Source: Gammaproteobacteria bacterium
Lineage (GTDB): Bacteria > Pseudomonadota > Gammaproteobacteria > 21-64-14
Direction: 5' to 3'
DNA length: 64,000 bases
Assembly (NCBI GenBank): GCA_027013145.1
Contig: JALUXX010000004.1
Span: 1 to 64,000 of the forward strand
The notes beneath the pieces were generated by a model, which was not told the DNA's origin, made no database searches, and saw only the letters and a list, made by a program, of their open reading frames with translations. Position numbers and translations under genes: made by a program. Below are positions 53,772 through 62,662 of this stretch, piece by piece (position 1 is the first letter of the stretch; every line of letters starts with the position of its first letter).

Positions 53772-55058
53772 TCAGAAGAACAGCCGCGGGGCCTGACAAC
53801 TGTTGCTGAAGCGGCTGCCCTGCATCACCGGGTTGGTCGCGGTAAACGGAATCGTCGGGGCGAACCCGTTCGTCGGCAGCGCCGCCACGCCGTCGATACC
53901 GGCGGAGGTGATCACCGCGGGATCGCCCGAGGCCGACTTGATCAGGTTCAGGAGGTCGAGCTGCGCGCCGCTCGGGGCCGGGATGCCGCCGACCGTCGTG
54001 GAGCGCCACTGGATGGCCTGCTCGAACCAATAGTCGTACTTTCCGGTCGCCGCGTCCTGCACCGTCGGCGCGATGCCGTCGATGGACACGTACTTGTAGG
54101 CGTCGGTCGGACCCGGCTGCTTCTCGATGCCGGAGATGCCGATCGCCATCTTGCCCGCCGCCGCGGCGTTGTTGACGCAGGTCAGCAGGTCGCCGGTCGA
54201 GGGCAGCTCGCTGACCGTGTAGCCGCTCGCCGGATCGGTGTCGGCCGAGGAGACGAAACGCAGACTCCCAGTAGTCGAGCACGGGTTGTTCAGGAAGAAC
54301 ACCTGGGCGCCCGCCTGGGTCCCGGAGCCGGGGACGCGCCGGCAGACCTGGATCGGGGTGCCGGCGGCGATCGCCGGGTCGACCTGGTGCCAGTCCTTGT
54401 AGGTGCCGTTGAAGATGCTCGCGACCTGGCTGCGCGACAGGTTGCTGACCGGCGTATTGTTGGAGACGACGACGCCGAAGACCACCGCCAGCTCGCTGCC
54501 CACGGTCAGGTTCGCGAGGTCGGTGCCGGTGACGGGCGTTCCGCCGGGCGGGACGTTCGGGCCGACGAACATCGCCGGCTCGACGTCGGAGACGCCGCCG
54601 TCGGGCACGCGCGGGACGAGCTTGCCCGCGGAGATGTCGCAGCTCCAGGTGGCGGCACCGGTGCTGGTGCAGTTGGCGGCGCTCACCTGCATCGAGTCGA
54701 TCGCCTGGGCGCGCGCCACCGGCAGCACGCCGAACGCGGAGCCGCCCTTGGCGCGGTTGTGGATGAGGACGTTCTTGCCGGCGAGCGAGGCCGGGACGCG
54801 CGGGTTGGCGCCGTCGAAGGTGCAGAAATAGGCGCGGAACTGCTTGCCGCCGCCGTTATCGAAGTAGGTGTCGAGGGTGCCGCTCTTGCAGAACGAGCCG
54901 AACAACGCGCCGAGGCTCTTCTGCTGCGCGGACGAGCCGGAGATGAACAACTGCACGTCCGGGGTCACGCCCGGGCCGAGGGCCAGGGCCTGGCCGGAGA
55001 CACCCGCCAGCGCGAGCGCGCAGGCGGCGGTGAGGGTCTTGAGTTGCATCGCTTTCAT
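53772..55058 (-). CDS. PstS-like periplasmic binding protein
   Basis: 428 residues. Signal peptide about 1-26 (LTAACALALAGVSGQALA). Then DVQLFISGSSAQQKSLGALF, a PstS/phosphate-binding-like opening (SGSS-type loop), and TYKDWHQVDPAIAAGTPIQV and VCRRVPGSGTQAG, which is a typical PstS-family ligand site. Several cysteines (NCTSTG, FCTF, NSCQAP) may form disulfides. No ABC transporter genes follow; instead the next genes are tpsB and tpsA. GGGAG precedes the ATG. The ligand is unknown; phosphate is a guess from family. Confidence 0.8.
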   Translation of the reverse strand: MKAMQLKTLTAACALALAGVSGQALALGPGVTPDVQLFISGSSAQQKSLGALFGSFCKSGTLDTYFDNGGGKQFRAYFCTFDGANPRVPASLAGKNVLIHNRAKGGSAFGVLPVARAQAIDSMQVSAANCTSTGAATWSCDISAGKLVPRVPDGGVSDVEPAMFVGPNVPPGGTPVTGTDLANLTVGSELAVVFGVVVSNNTPVSNLSRSQVASIFNGTYKDWHQVDPAIAAGTPIQVCRRVPGSGTQAGAQVFFLNNPCSTTGSLRFVSSADTDPASGYTVSELPSTGDLLTCVNNAAAAGKMAIGISGIEKQPGPTDAYKYVSIDGIAPTVQDAATGKYDYWFEQAIQWRSTTVGGIPAPSGAQLDLLNLIKSASGDPAVITSAGIDGVAALPTNGFAPTIPFTATNPVMQGSRFSNSCQAPRLFF

Positions 55059-55165
55059 CGTTTCCACTCCCGGTTTCGGTTGGATTGGGTTGCTTCGGTG
55101 TACGACGGTCGTCCGCCCCGACGGGGCCGCGCCGCCGGCGCGGCCCCCCACGGTTCGTCGACGGC

Positions 55166-55933
55166 CTACGCGCGGCCGCCGCGACGGCGGGCGACGCCCG
55201 CCAGCCCGACCAACCCGCTCGCCATCAGCCACGCGGCCGCCGGCAGCGGCACGGGGGCGGCCCCGGCGACGGAGTAGCTCAGGGTGCCGTTGGGGGCGAG
55301 ATCCCAGGTCCCGAGCTTGGTCGAGAGGATTTTCCCGAACGGATTGGTCGACGACGTCGTTAACAAGTACATCGGCATGGGCGTGCCGACATCAGCGGCG
55401 TTGTTGAACACGGATTTTCCGCTCCAGGTCTCGATTGCCGGGATGAAGTAGCCAGGATCCGTGGAGGTGAATTTCTTTGAAACGTTCAAGGCGATGTCCC
55501 CATCGTTCGGAGCCATGCCATTCACATTGGTGAGGAAATCTTGAACGATACTCATGTCGAGAAGCGACTGGTTGAACTGGGTATCGATTGCGCTCTGATT
55601 CGCCGTCGTCGTGCTGAGATAACGATTTGTACCCAAGTCGTCACCGGCGAGGACGTCCCAGCGCAGCGAGCTGCCGAGCGTGGTGCCGAAGGTGCTGCTG
55701 AGCAGCGCGTCCGGGCTGAAGGTGCGGGCCGTGCCGGCGGTCGCAATGAAATCGTCCATGCGGATACCGAGGTCGCGCGTGTAGGAGACGCCGGCCGACC
55801 GATCGGCGATGTTGATGAACAGCTCGCCGTTCCCCGTCGGGAAGTTCGCGATCGCGGCGCCGGCGGGCGCGTTGACCGCCAGCGCCACCGCGCCGGCCAG
55901 CAATTGGGTTGCGAGTCCGAATTTGCGTTTCAT
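55166..55933 (-). CDS. VPLPA-CTERM exported protein
   Basis: 255 residues. Signal peptide about 1-27 (LATQLLAGAVALAVNAPAGA). A Ser/Thr/Asn-rich body follows with no known fold, and the C-terminus has the sorting-signal layout VPLPAAAWLMASGLVGLAG followed by RRR, i.e. a VPLPA motif, membrane helix and basic end. In exosortase systems this end is cut and the protein is anchored or released at the surface. No exosortase is in the window. AGGAGGAAGG precedes the ATG. It is the first gene of the cluster; the middle is A/T-richer than its surroundings. Confidence 0.85.
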   Translation of the reverse strand: MKRKFGLATQLLAGAVALAVNAPAGAAIANFPTGNGELFINIADRSAGVSYTRDLGIRMDDFIATAGTARTFSPDALLSSTFGTTLGSSLRWDVLAGDDLGTNRYLSTTTANQSAIDTQFNQSLLDMSIVQDFLTNVNGMAPNDGDIALNVSKKFTSTDPGYFIPAIETWSGKSVFNNAADVGTPMPMYLLTTSSTNPFGKILSTKLGTWDLAPNGTLSYSVAGAAPVPLPAAAWLMASGLVGLAGVARRRGGRA

Positions 55934-56714
55934 GTGTGCCTTCCTCCTGCGTGTGAGTCGGGTCGACGCTGCGCGCCGACGTGATGGAACCCGGTCCCGC
56001 AGCGTGCGCGGCCGAGGCCGTGCGCGCGGCGTCGTACGCGTCGTGGATATCCGGAGGAAACGACGGACGGCCGGACCGCCTACCAAACCTCGGTGGGCGG
56101 CCCGGCCGTCTCGGTGACAAGACCCGTGGCTTTCCGGCCCCGCCTCACGACGGGTGTGGCCTTTTCCATTGTTCCGAGCGAACGGTTCGATGCGGCGGTG
56201 CGATCCCCCCTCGACCCCGAATGACTGCATTCCCCACGACGCGGGCGATGTCCTCATCCGTGACATCGCTCCTCGATCCGTCGATGGCGCAGTCTAGGGG
56301 CGGAACGTGACGCAGTGGTTAAGGGCGGATGAACCTTTGCGGGCCGACGCGCGATGCGGGCGGAGTCGGCTACGGAGCGCGCGGAACGACGAAACGAACC
56401 GCGCAAAACGGCAACGGGCAGTGCAGTCAATGCATTGAGAAGACTTCCGTGGCGTAACGTTCAATCGCCGCGCGCAAATGTATGGCGGAGGTCATTCGTT
56501 ACGATTGCGTTGCACCTGCGTTGTTTAAAAAATCCGTAATGCGGATGCAGTAGGATTCGTGACGTCAACGGCGATGCGCGGGCGTGTGCGCAGTTCGGGG
56601 AAGGGAGTGTACGCCCGCCATCGGGGAGATGAGGGCGGGGACGTCGATCGCCCCGGCCCCGGAGGCGCGAGATCGGCCGGCTCGGGACGAAGACCGGCGC
56701 ACGGGAGGATGACA
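55934..56714. other. Intergenic region upstream of the VPLPA and the possibly DNA-binding genes
   Basis: 781 bases between two divergent genes. It contains no convincing reading frame. A locally A/T-rich patch (56495-56545, with TTTAAAAAATCC) could hold promoters in both directions; TTGCAC (56510-56515) is the best -35 but has no good -10 at the right distance. This is the natural place for control of the TPS cluster. Confidence 0.4.
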
Positions 56715-57200
56715 ATGACACGCGATCCGAAGAAGAGCATTTCACTGCGCCTGAGCGGCGCGGATCGGCGCAAGATACAGGGGGTGGCGGAGCGGTTGCA
56801 TGTGCGTGAATCGGACGTGCTGCGCTTCTGCATACAGCACGTGCTCGCGAAGCTCGCGCCGCTGCACGACGCGCACGCGCACGGCGCGGCGTTGATGCCG
56901 GTGTTCATCGAGCTGGGTCCCGAGTTCGTGCGCTTCTTCGCGCTCGATCACGATCGTATCGAGGCGATCCTCAGCGCGGGTTCGGCCGAGGGCGACCGGC
57001 GCGTGGACCGTTTCGACATCGAACTGCTCGCGGGCGCCGGCGGCCCGGAGGCCTACAGCCGCGCGCGCCTGCGCGAGGTCGTCGACCTGGCCGACGCGGA
57101 CGCCGACACCGGCAAGGCGCTGCGGCGTTACCTGTATCGCAAATACGTCGCCGACTTCGACGGCGCAGTGCACGTGCGCCGGGCGCCGCTGGGGGAGTGA
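56715..57200 (+). CDS. Hypothetical protein with a ribbon-helix-helix-like N-terminus
   Basis: 161 residues. The N-terminal SISLRLSGADRRKIQGVAER then LHVRESDVLRFCIQHVL reads as beta-strand, helix, helix, as in ribbon-helix-helix DNA-binding proteins. The rest is mixed helical (FDIELLAGAGGPEAYSRARL). The start at 56715 is chosen over 56709 because GGAGG lies 6 bases before it. It diverges from the VPLPA gene and the TPS cluster, and lies against the right repeat array. A regulator of the cluster is inferred only from position. Confidence 0.5.
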   Translation: MTRDPKKSISLRLSGADRRKIQGVAERLHVRESDVLRFCIQHVLAKLAPLHDAHAHGAALMPVFIELGPEFVRFFALDHDRIEAILSAGSAEGDRRVDRFDIELLAGAGGPEAYSRARLREVVDLADADADTGKALRRYLYRKYVADFDGAVHVRRAPLGE

Positions 57201-57208
57201 GGACGCGC

Positions 57209-57907
57209 CCCCGGATTCCGCTGCGCTCCATCCGGGCTACATCGATCGTCGCCGATCGTCGTCGCGAACCCGCCGCATCGTAGCCCGGATGCAGGCCGCA
57301 GGCCGCAATCCGGGAATCACGGTGCAGAAAGGAATTCCATCCCCGGATTCCGCTGCGCTCCATCCGGGCTACATCGATCGTCGCCGACCGTCGTCGCGGA
57401 CCCGCCGCATCGTAGCCCGGATGCAGGCCGCAGGCCGCAATCCGGGAATCACGGTGCAGGAAGGAATTCCATCCCCGGATTCCGCTGCGCTCCATCCGGG
57501 CTACATCGATCGTCGCCGATCGTCGTCGCGGACCCGCCGCATCGTAGCCCGGATAAAGGCCGCAGGCCGCAATCCGGGAATCACGGTGCAGGAAGGAATT
57601 CCATCCCCGGATTGCGCTGCGCTCCATCCGGGCTACATCGATCGTCGCCGATCGTCGTCGCGAACCAGCCGCATCGTAGCCCGGATGCAGGCCGCAGGCC
57701 GGAATCCGGGAATCACGGTGCAGGAAGGAATTCCATCCCCGGATTGCGCTGCGCTCCATCCGGGCTACATCGATCGTCGCCGATCATCGTCGCGAACCCG
57801 CCGCATCGTAGCCGGATGAAGGCCGCAGGCCGCAATCCGAGGAATCACGGTGCAGGAAGGAATTCCGTTCCCGGATTGCGCTGCGCTCCATCCGGGCTGC
57901 ATTGTCG
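57209..57907. repeat. REP-like tandem array 2 (right side of the TPS cluster)
   Basis: Units start GTAGCCCGGAT... at 57280, 57412, 57544, 57676 and 57808, a strict 132-bp period, preceded by half a unit from 57209. Sequence and orientation are those of array 1, with the same two stem-loop types; the last unit has lost one C (GTAGCCGGAT). Copies differ mainly by a few substitutions (GATGAAG / GATGCAG / GATAAAG), so they are young or kept alike by conversion. Confidence 0.95.
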
Positions 57908-57944
57908 GGCTACGCCGGGATTGGGAGGGGCGGGAATACGCGAC

Positions 57945-59243
57945 TCACGCCTGCGGGCCGTGGTTGAAATACTCGCGCGTGCCGCGCGCGGTGATGGCCC
58001 CGGAGATGCGCTCCATGGCGCGCAGGTAGGCGGCGGTGCGCGGGCTCACGGAGCGGGCCTCGGCGAGGTCGAAGCACGCGGCGGCCTCGCGGTCCATGAT
58101 GGTCTTGAGGCGCGCGTTCACTTCCTCCTCCTCCCAGTAATAGCCGTTGCGGTTCTGCACCCACTCGAAGTAGCTGACGATGACGCCGCCGGCGTTGCAC
58201 AGGACGTCGGGCAGGACCGGGATGCCGCGCTCGCGCAGGATGCGGTCGGCCTCGGAAGTCACCGGACCGTTGGCAACCTCGAGGATCTGGCGCGCGCGCA
58301 CGCGCGCGGCGTTGCCGGCGTCGATCTGATTCTCCAGCGCCGCCGGCACGAGCACGTCGACGTCGAGTTCGAGCAGCTCCGCGTGCGTCAGGCGGTCGTA
58401 GGGGATCTCCTCGCACACCGAGGCGTCGCAGTAGAACGCGCGCAGCTCGCTGCGGTTGCGCTTGTGCTCCATGACCGAATCGGGGTTCAGGCCCTGTGCC
58501 GCATGGATCGCGCCCTGCGAGTCGCCGATGGCGACGATGCGGAATCCGGCGCGGTCGGCGAGGCGCGCGAAGTGGTAGCCGGCGTTGCCGAAGCCCTGCA
58601 CCGCGACCGTCGTCTCGGAGGGGACGAGGCCGCGCCGGCGCGCCCACTCCTCGAGCGCGTAGACCGCGCCGCGTCCGGTCGCCGCCTCGCGCCCGAGCGA
58701 GCCGCACAGATGCACCGGCTTGCCGGTGATCACTGCGGGCTCCTGGCGACGCACGATCTGGGCGTACTCGTCGCACATCCAGCCCATGACCGTGGCGTTG
58801 GTATACATATCGGGCGCCGGGATATCGCGCTCGGGACCGAGGATGTCGGCGACCGCCCGTACGTAGCCGCGCGAGAGCCGTTCGAGCTCCATGCGCGAGA
58901 GTTCCTTGGCGTTGACCTCGACGCCGCCCTTGGCGCCGCCGTAGGGCAACCCCACGACCGCGCACTTGATCGTCATCCAGAAACTCAGCGAAGTCACTTC
59001 GTCGAGATCGACGTGCGGGTGGTAACGGATGCCGCCCTTGGTCGGGCCGCGGGTGTCGTCGTACTGGACGCGGTAGCCGGTGAACACGCGCAGCGAACCG
59101 TCGTCCATGCGCACCGGAATGCTCGCGGTGAGGGAGAGCTTCGGGTGGGAGAGGCGCTCGCGGACGTCGTCGACGAGCCGGATGTGCTGCAGGACGTCCT
59201 CGAGGCGGACCAGGGCGTCCTGGAAGGTCTTGTTGTTGTTCAT
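57945..59243 (-). CDS. Glu/Leu/Phe/Val dehydrogenase family (glutamate dehydrogenase-like)
   Basis: 432 residues, normal for the family (about 410-450). Dimerisation/substrate half: YRVQYDDTRGPTKGGIRYHP and the catalytic lysine K105 in LPYGGAKGG. NAD(P) half: VQGFGNAGYHFA (G-x-G-x-x-G) and VLPDVLCNAGGVIVSYFEW. It would reversibly deaminate glutamate to 2-oxoglutarate and ammonia, or act on a branched-chain amino acid; the family cannot be split by eye. The ATG at MNNNK is the fold start; upstream residues are GC-rich noise. It reads toward the repeat array. Confidence 0.92.
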   Translation of the reverse strand: MNNNKTFQDALVRLEDVLQHIRLVDDVRERLSHPKLSLTASIPVRMDDGSLRVFTGYRVQYDDTRGPTKGGIRYHPHVDLDEVTSLSFWMTIKCAVVGLPYGGAKGGVEVNAKELSRMELERLSRGYVRAVADILGPERDIPAPDMYTNATVMGWMCDEYAQIVRRQEPAVITGKPVHLCGSLGREAATGRGAVYALEEWARRRGLVPSETTVAVQGFGNAGYHFARLADRAGFRIVAIGDSQGAIHAAQGLNPDSVMEHKRNRSELRAFYCDASVCEEIPYDRLTHAELLELDVDVLVPAALENQIDAGNAARVRARQILEVANGPVTSEADRILRERGIPVLPDVLCNAGGVIVSYFEWVQNRNGYYWEEEEVNARLKTIMDREAAACFDLAEARSVSPRTAAYLRAMERISGAITARGTREYFNHGPQA

Positions 59244-59325
59244 GACCGGGCCCCGCTGGCCGGCGGCGGCGCCGGCACTCACCGGGTTGGCGGCCGGGGC
59301 CGTGCCGACTTGACGGACGCGCGGT

Positions 59326-59988
59326 TCAGCGCGCGCCGCGGCGCATCCGCAGGCGCGCCGCGCGCCCGATCTCGAGCGACAGGACCACCGGGACCACCCA
59401 GACGAAATCCGCGAACCACACCCGGCCCTCCACCAGGACCCGGGTCGGAAACAGGAGCATCGCCGCGGTCATCAGGGCCAACGCCACGCCGGCGCCGATC
59501 GCGCCGCTGGCCCGATACCACAGCCGCCGCAGGAAGCCCGGCGACCCTTCGGCGGAACGGTCGGGGGCCCCGGCGGGGACCGTCGGGATGAAGGACCGCG
59601 CAGCCGCCGCGGAAAGGGGCGCGCCGCGGGAGGCGGGCGTGAGCGCGGGCGAGGTGTGGGCGAGCAGGGCGAGCCAGCGTGCACGCGGGCCGACGAGGCG
59701 CAGGGCGGTACCGTCGCGCAGGCCGATGCGCCCGGGCAGTGCATCGCGCGCGGGGCCCGCGCGCTGCAGATCCACCTGCAGGCTGACCACCTCGCTCCAC
59801 AGGCGCAACCGCCCGCGTACCCGCAGCCCGGTGGCGATGACCTGCCAGTCGGACTCCGGCGCCGCCTGCAGGCGGCCGGAGCGGGCAAGCGACCCCGCGG
59901 CGGAGGCGCGCACGGGACGCAGGACGGCCTCGGCGCGCGCCGCACCGCCCGTGGGACTCCGCCCGCCCGTCTTCCACCGTGCCATCAT
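59326..59988 (-). CDS. Possible membrane protein of unknown function
   Basis: 220 residues from MMARWKT. Arg/Ala-rich with two likely membrane helices near the end (about 160-185 and 190-210, VALALMTAAMLLFPTRVL and FVWVVPVVLSLEIG) before a basic tail. No family recognised. It lies 82 bases downstream-to-upstream of the dehydrogenase start on the same strand, so it could be cotranscribed. Support is the hydrophobic pattern only. Confidence 0.4.
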   Translation of the reverse strand: MMARWKTGGRSPTGGAARAEAVLRPVRASAAGSLARSGRLQAAPESDWQVIATGLRVRGRLRLWSEVVSLQVDLQRAGPARDALPGRIGLRDGTALRLVGPRARWLALLAHTSPALTPASRGAPLSAAAARSFIPTVPAGAPDRSAEGSPGFLRRLWYRASGAIGAGVALALMTAAMLLFPTRVLVEGRVWFADFVWVVPVVLSLEIGRAARLRMRRGAR

Positions 59989-60625
59989 CTGCGTCAACGA
60001 TGCTCCCTGCGGGGCCGGGGCCCGGCCCGGCACTCCCCCCCGGCCGCCCATGCGCACCGGGTTGGTCCGATGCCGGATTGGACCCGATCCAGGCGCGGAA
60101 GTGCCCACCGCCTCCACGGCGGACCGTCGCGCGGGCCACGCCCCGCCAAAAGGGGCGCGGCGGGGGGACCGCCGCGCCAGGACATGGCGGAACATCGGGC
60201 GGGCGGGACGGGCACGACCGCACTCCCTTCCCGGCGCCCGCGACGGGCGCTTTCCCCGCCGAGCACTGACGGAGGTTAAAGCAAGCAAGATCGGTACCAA
60301 ATTTAAAAACCATAACTTTTTCAATATCGTGAAAAAACGGCAGTGCGCGCCTGCGGTCCCTGCTGTCGCCGTGGCGGGACAGGGTTGCGCCCCTGAAACC
60401 CGATCCCGCTGATCACACGGGTTTTTCGACCGTCTCCGGGCGGCGACGCGGGTGCGCCGCCGAACCGCTTATGGCACAATCGCCCGCGGTTCCGTCGCCG
60501 ATGCGGCGCACGATGAATCCGGCATAGGCGCAATGGGCACATCCTTTCCCGTCTCCGTGATCGTCCGGGGCCCGCTCCTGCGAACCGCTCCGATCCGGCG
60601 CTGACCGGCCCTGCCGACATCCCCC
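59989..60625. other. Intergenic region with an A/T-rich centre before the KimA-like gene
   Basis: 637 bases without a supported gene. An unusually A/T-rich patch (60270-60340) includes the perfect inverted repeat TTTTTCA (60317-60323) and TGAAAAA (60330-60336) around ATATCG, a possible operator or promoter element. I do not see a clear -35/-10 pair. Confidence 0.4.
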
Positions 60626-62662
60626 ATGCCCGATTCGAATGCGGACCTGTCCGTCACCCCGTCGCCGCCTTCGGGAGACGGTTTCTGGGACCGGTTGCGA
60701 CGCCGGGCGTTCGGCCCGCCACGCGACCCCACCGCCCCCGAAACCCGGCACCACATCACCCTGATCGCCTTCCTCGCCTGGGTGGGTCTCGGCGCCGACG
60801 GGCTGTCCTCGGCCTGCTACGGCCCGGAGGAGGCCTTCAAGGCACTCGGGACCAACACCGCGCTCGGGCTCTATCTCGCGCTGGCCACGGCGGTCACCGT
60901 CTTCGTGATCGCCGTCGGCTACAACCAGGTGATCGAGCTGTTCCCCAGCGGCGGCGGCGGCTACAAGGTCGCCACCAAGCTGCTCGGGCGCCATGCCGGC
61001 CTGGTCTCCGGGGCGGCGCTGGTCGTCGACTACGTGCTCACCGTCGCGATCTCCATTTCCGCCGCGGTCGACGCGGTGTTCAGCTTCCTGCCCGTCGACA
61101 CCACGGGGCTGCGCGTGGGCGCCATCCTGCTGGTACTCGCCGTGCTCACGCTGCTCAATCTGCGCGGCATGAAGGAGTCGATCAAGGTCCTGATGCCGAT
61201 CTTTCTGGGTTTCGTGCTCACGCACGCGTTCCTGATCCTCTACGGCATCGGCCTGCACTGGCGCCACCTCGGCGACCTGTACCCGGCCACGACCGCAGAC
61301 GTCTCGCGCCTGTCCGACTCCATCGGCCTGTTCGGAGTGATCGCGCTGTTCCTGCGCGCCTACGCCCTGGGCGGCGGGACCTACACCGGGATCGAGGCGG
61401 TATCGAACAGCGTCCACCTGCTGAAGGAGCCGCGCGTCACCACCGGCAAATGGACCATGTTCTACATGGCGCTGTCGCTGTCGTTCATCGCCGGCGGCAT
61501 CATCCTCCTCTACCTGCTGTGGAACGCCCACCCGGTCCACGACAAGACCCTCAACGCGGTGGTCTTCGCGACCATCACGTCGCACTGGCAGTGGGGCGGC
61601 TGGGATCTGGGTACGCTGTTCGTGACCCTGGTCCTCATCCTCGAAGCCGGGCTGCTGCTGGTGGCCGCCAACACCGGCTTCCTGGCGGGCCCAATGGTCC
61701 TCGCGAACATGGCGGTGGACGGCTGGCTGCCGGCGCGCTTCTCCTATCTCTCCGAGCGCCTCGTGACCAAGAACGGCGTACTGCTCATGGCCGTGGCGGC
61801 GTTCATCATCCTCCTATGGACCGACGGGCGCGTCGATACGCTCGTCGTGCTCTACAGCATGAATGTGTTCCTGACCTTCTCGCTGTCGCTCTCGGGTATG
61901 TGCGTCTACTGGTGGCGCAACCGCGGGGTGGAGCCGAGCTGGCCCTGGCGTCTGGCGTTGTCGGGGCTGGGGCTGGCGACCTCGGCCGGGATCCTGGTCG
62001 CCGTGGTACTGGAGAAGTTCGACGAGGGCGGCTGGGTGACCGCGGTGGTGACCGGATCCCTGATCGCCTTCTGCCTGCTCGTCCGGCGCCACTACGGACA
62101 GGTGGAGCGCCAGCTCGCCGCGCTCGACGAAATCCTCACCCAGATCCCGGAGTCGCCGCCCGCCGAGAAGCCGCAACTGCGCGAGGGCGAGCCCGCGGCG
62201 GTGTTCTTCGTCTCCCGCTATCGCGGCGTCGGCATGCACACGCTGCTCAATGTGCAGCGGATGTTCCCCGGCCACTTCAGCAACTACCTGTTCGTGAGCG
62301 TCGCCGAGGTCGACAGCAGCGCCATGAAGGGCGAGGCCGGGGTTAGCAACCTGCAGGAGCGTGTCGAGGCGGATCTGCAGAAGTACGTGGACTTCTGCAA
62401 CGCCCACGGTCTCGCCGCCGCGGGATATGCCTGCGTGGCGACCGACGCCGTCGACGGCGCGGCCCGGCTTGCGCAGCAGATCCTCGAGAAATATCCGGGC
62501 AGCGTCTTCTTCGCGGGCAGCCTCACGTTCAAGAACGAAAACTGGTTGACGCGCATGCTGCACAACTATACGGCGCAGGCGCTGCAGCGCCGGTTGCACC
62601 TCATGGGCGCGAACCTGATGATCTTCCCGATGCTGGTCGACGCGCGCCCCGGGGCCCCGTGA
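60626..62662 (+). CDS. APC/KUP-superfamily potassium transporter, KimA-like
   Basis: 678 residues. About 12 membrane segments (from about 45 to 500) and then a cytosolic C-terminal domain (about 500-678). The opening GLGADGLSSACYGPEEAF matches the KimA-type motif (G-x-D-x-x-S-S-x-x-Y-G-P-E-E), and LFPSGGGGYKVATKLLG is typical of the same group. KimA imports K+ with protons and its C-terminal domain is regulated in some species. Substrate is inferred from the family, not proven. It stands alone; the following hvfC gene is on the other strand. Confidence 0.85.
   Translation: MPDSNADLSVTPSPPSGDGFWDRLRRRAFGPPRDPTAPETRHHITLIAFLAWVGLGADGLSSACYGPEEAFKALGTNTALGLYLALATAVTVFVIAVGYNQVIELFPSGGGGYKVATKLLGRHAGLVSGAALVVDYVLTVAISISAAVDAVFSFLPVDTTGLRVGAILLVLAVLTLLNLRGMKESIKVLMPIFLGFVLTHAFLILYGIGLHWRHLGDLYPATTADVSRLSDSIGLFGVIALFLRAYALGGGTYTGIEAVSNSVHLLKEPRVTTGKWTMFYMALSLSFIAGGIILLYLLWNAHPVHDKTLNAVVFATITSHWQWGGWDLGTLFVTLVLILEAGLLLVAANTGFLAGPMVLANMAVDGWLPARFSYLSERLVTKNGVLLMAVAAFIILLWTDGRVDTLVVLYSMNVFLTFSLSLSGMCVYWWRNRGVEPSWPWRLALSGLGLATSAGILVAVVLEKFDEGGWVTAVVTGSLIAFCLLVRRHYGQVERQLAALDEILTQIPESPPAEKPQLREGEPAAVFFVSRYRGVGMHTLLNVQRMFPGHFSNYLFVSVAEVDSSAMKGEAGVSNLQERVEADLQKYVDFCNAHGLAAAGYACVATDAVDGAARLAQQILEKYPGSVFFAGSLTFKNENWLTRMLHNYTAQALQRRLHLMGANLMIFPMLVDARPGAP

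Noticed and set aside
56971-57819. Open frames of 44-residue repeats in REP array 2
   Set aside because: The unit length is 132 (3 x 44), so any frame repeats. The array is made of palindromes, has no ribosome-binding site, and frames exist on both strands.
59989-60324. Signal-peptide-like start (TTG, residues KKLWFLNLVPILLAL)
   Set aside because: It has no ribosome-binding site, and after about 22 residues becomes GC-rich low-complexity sequence. It is probably an effect of the A/T-rich control region.
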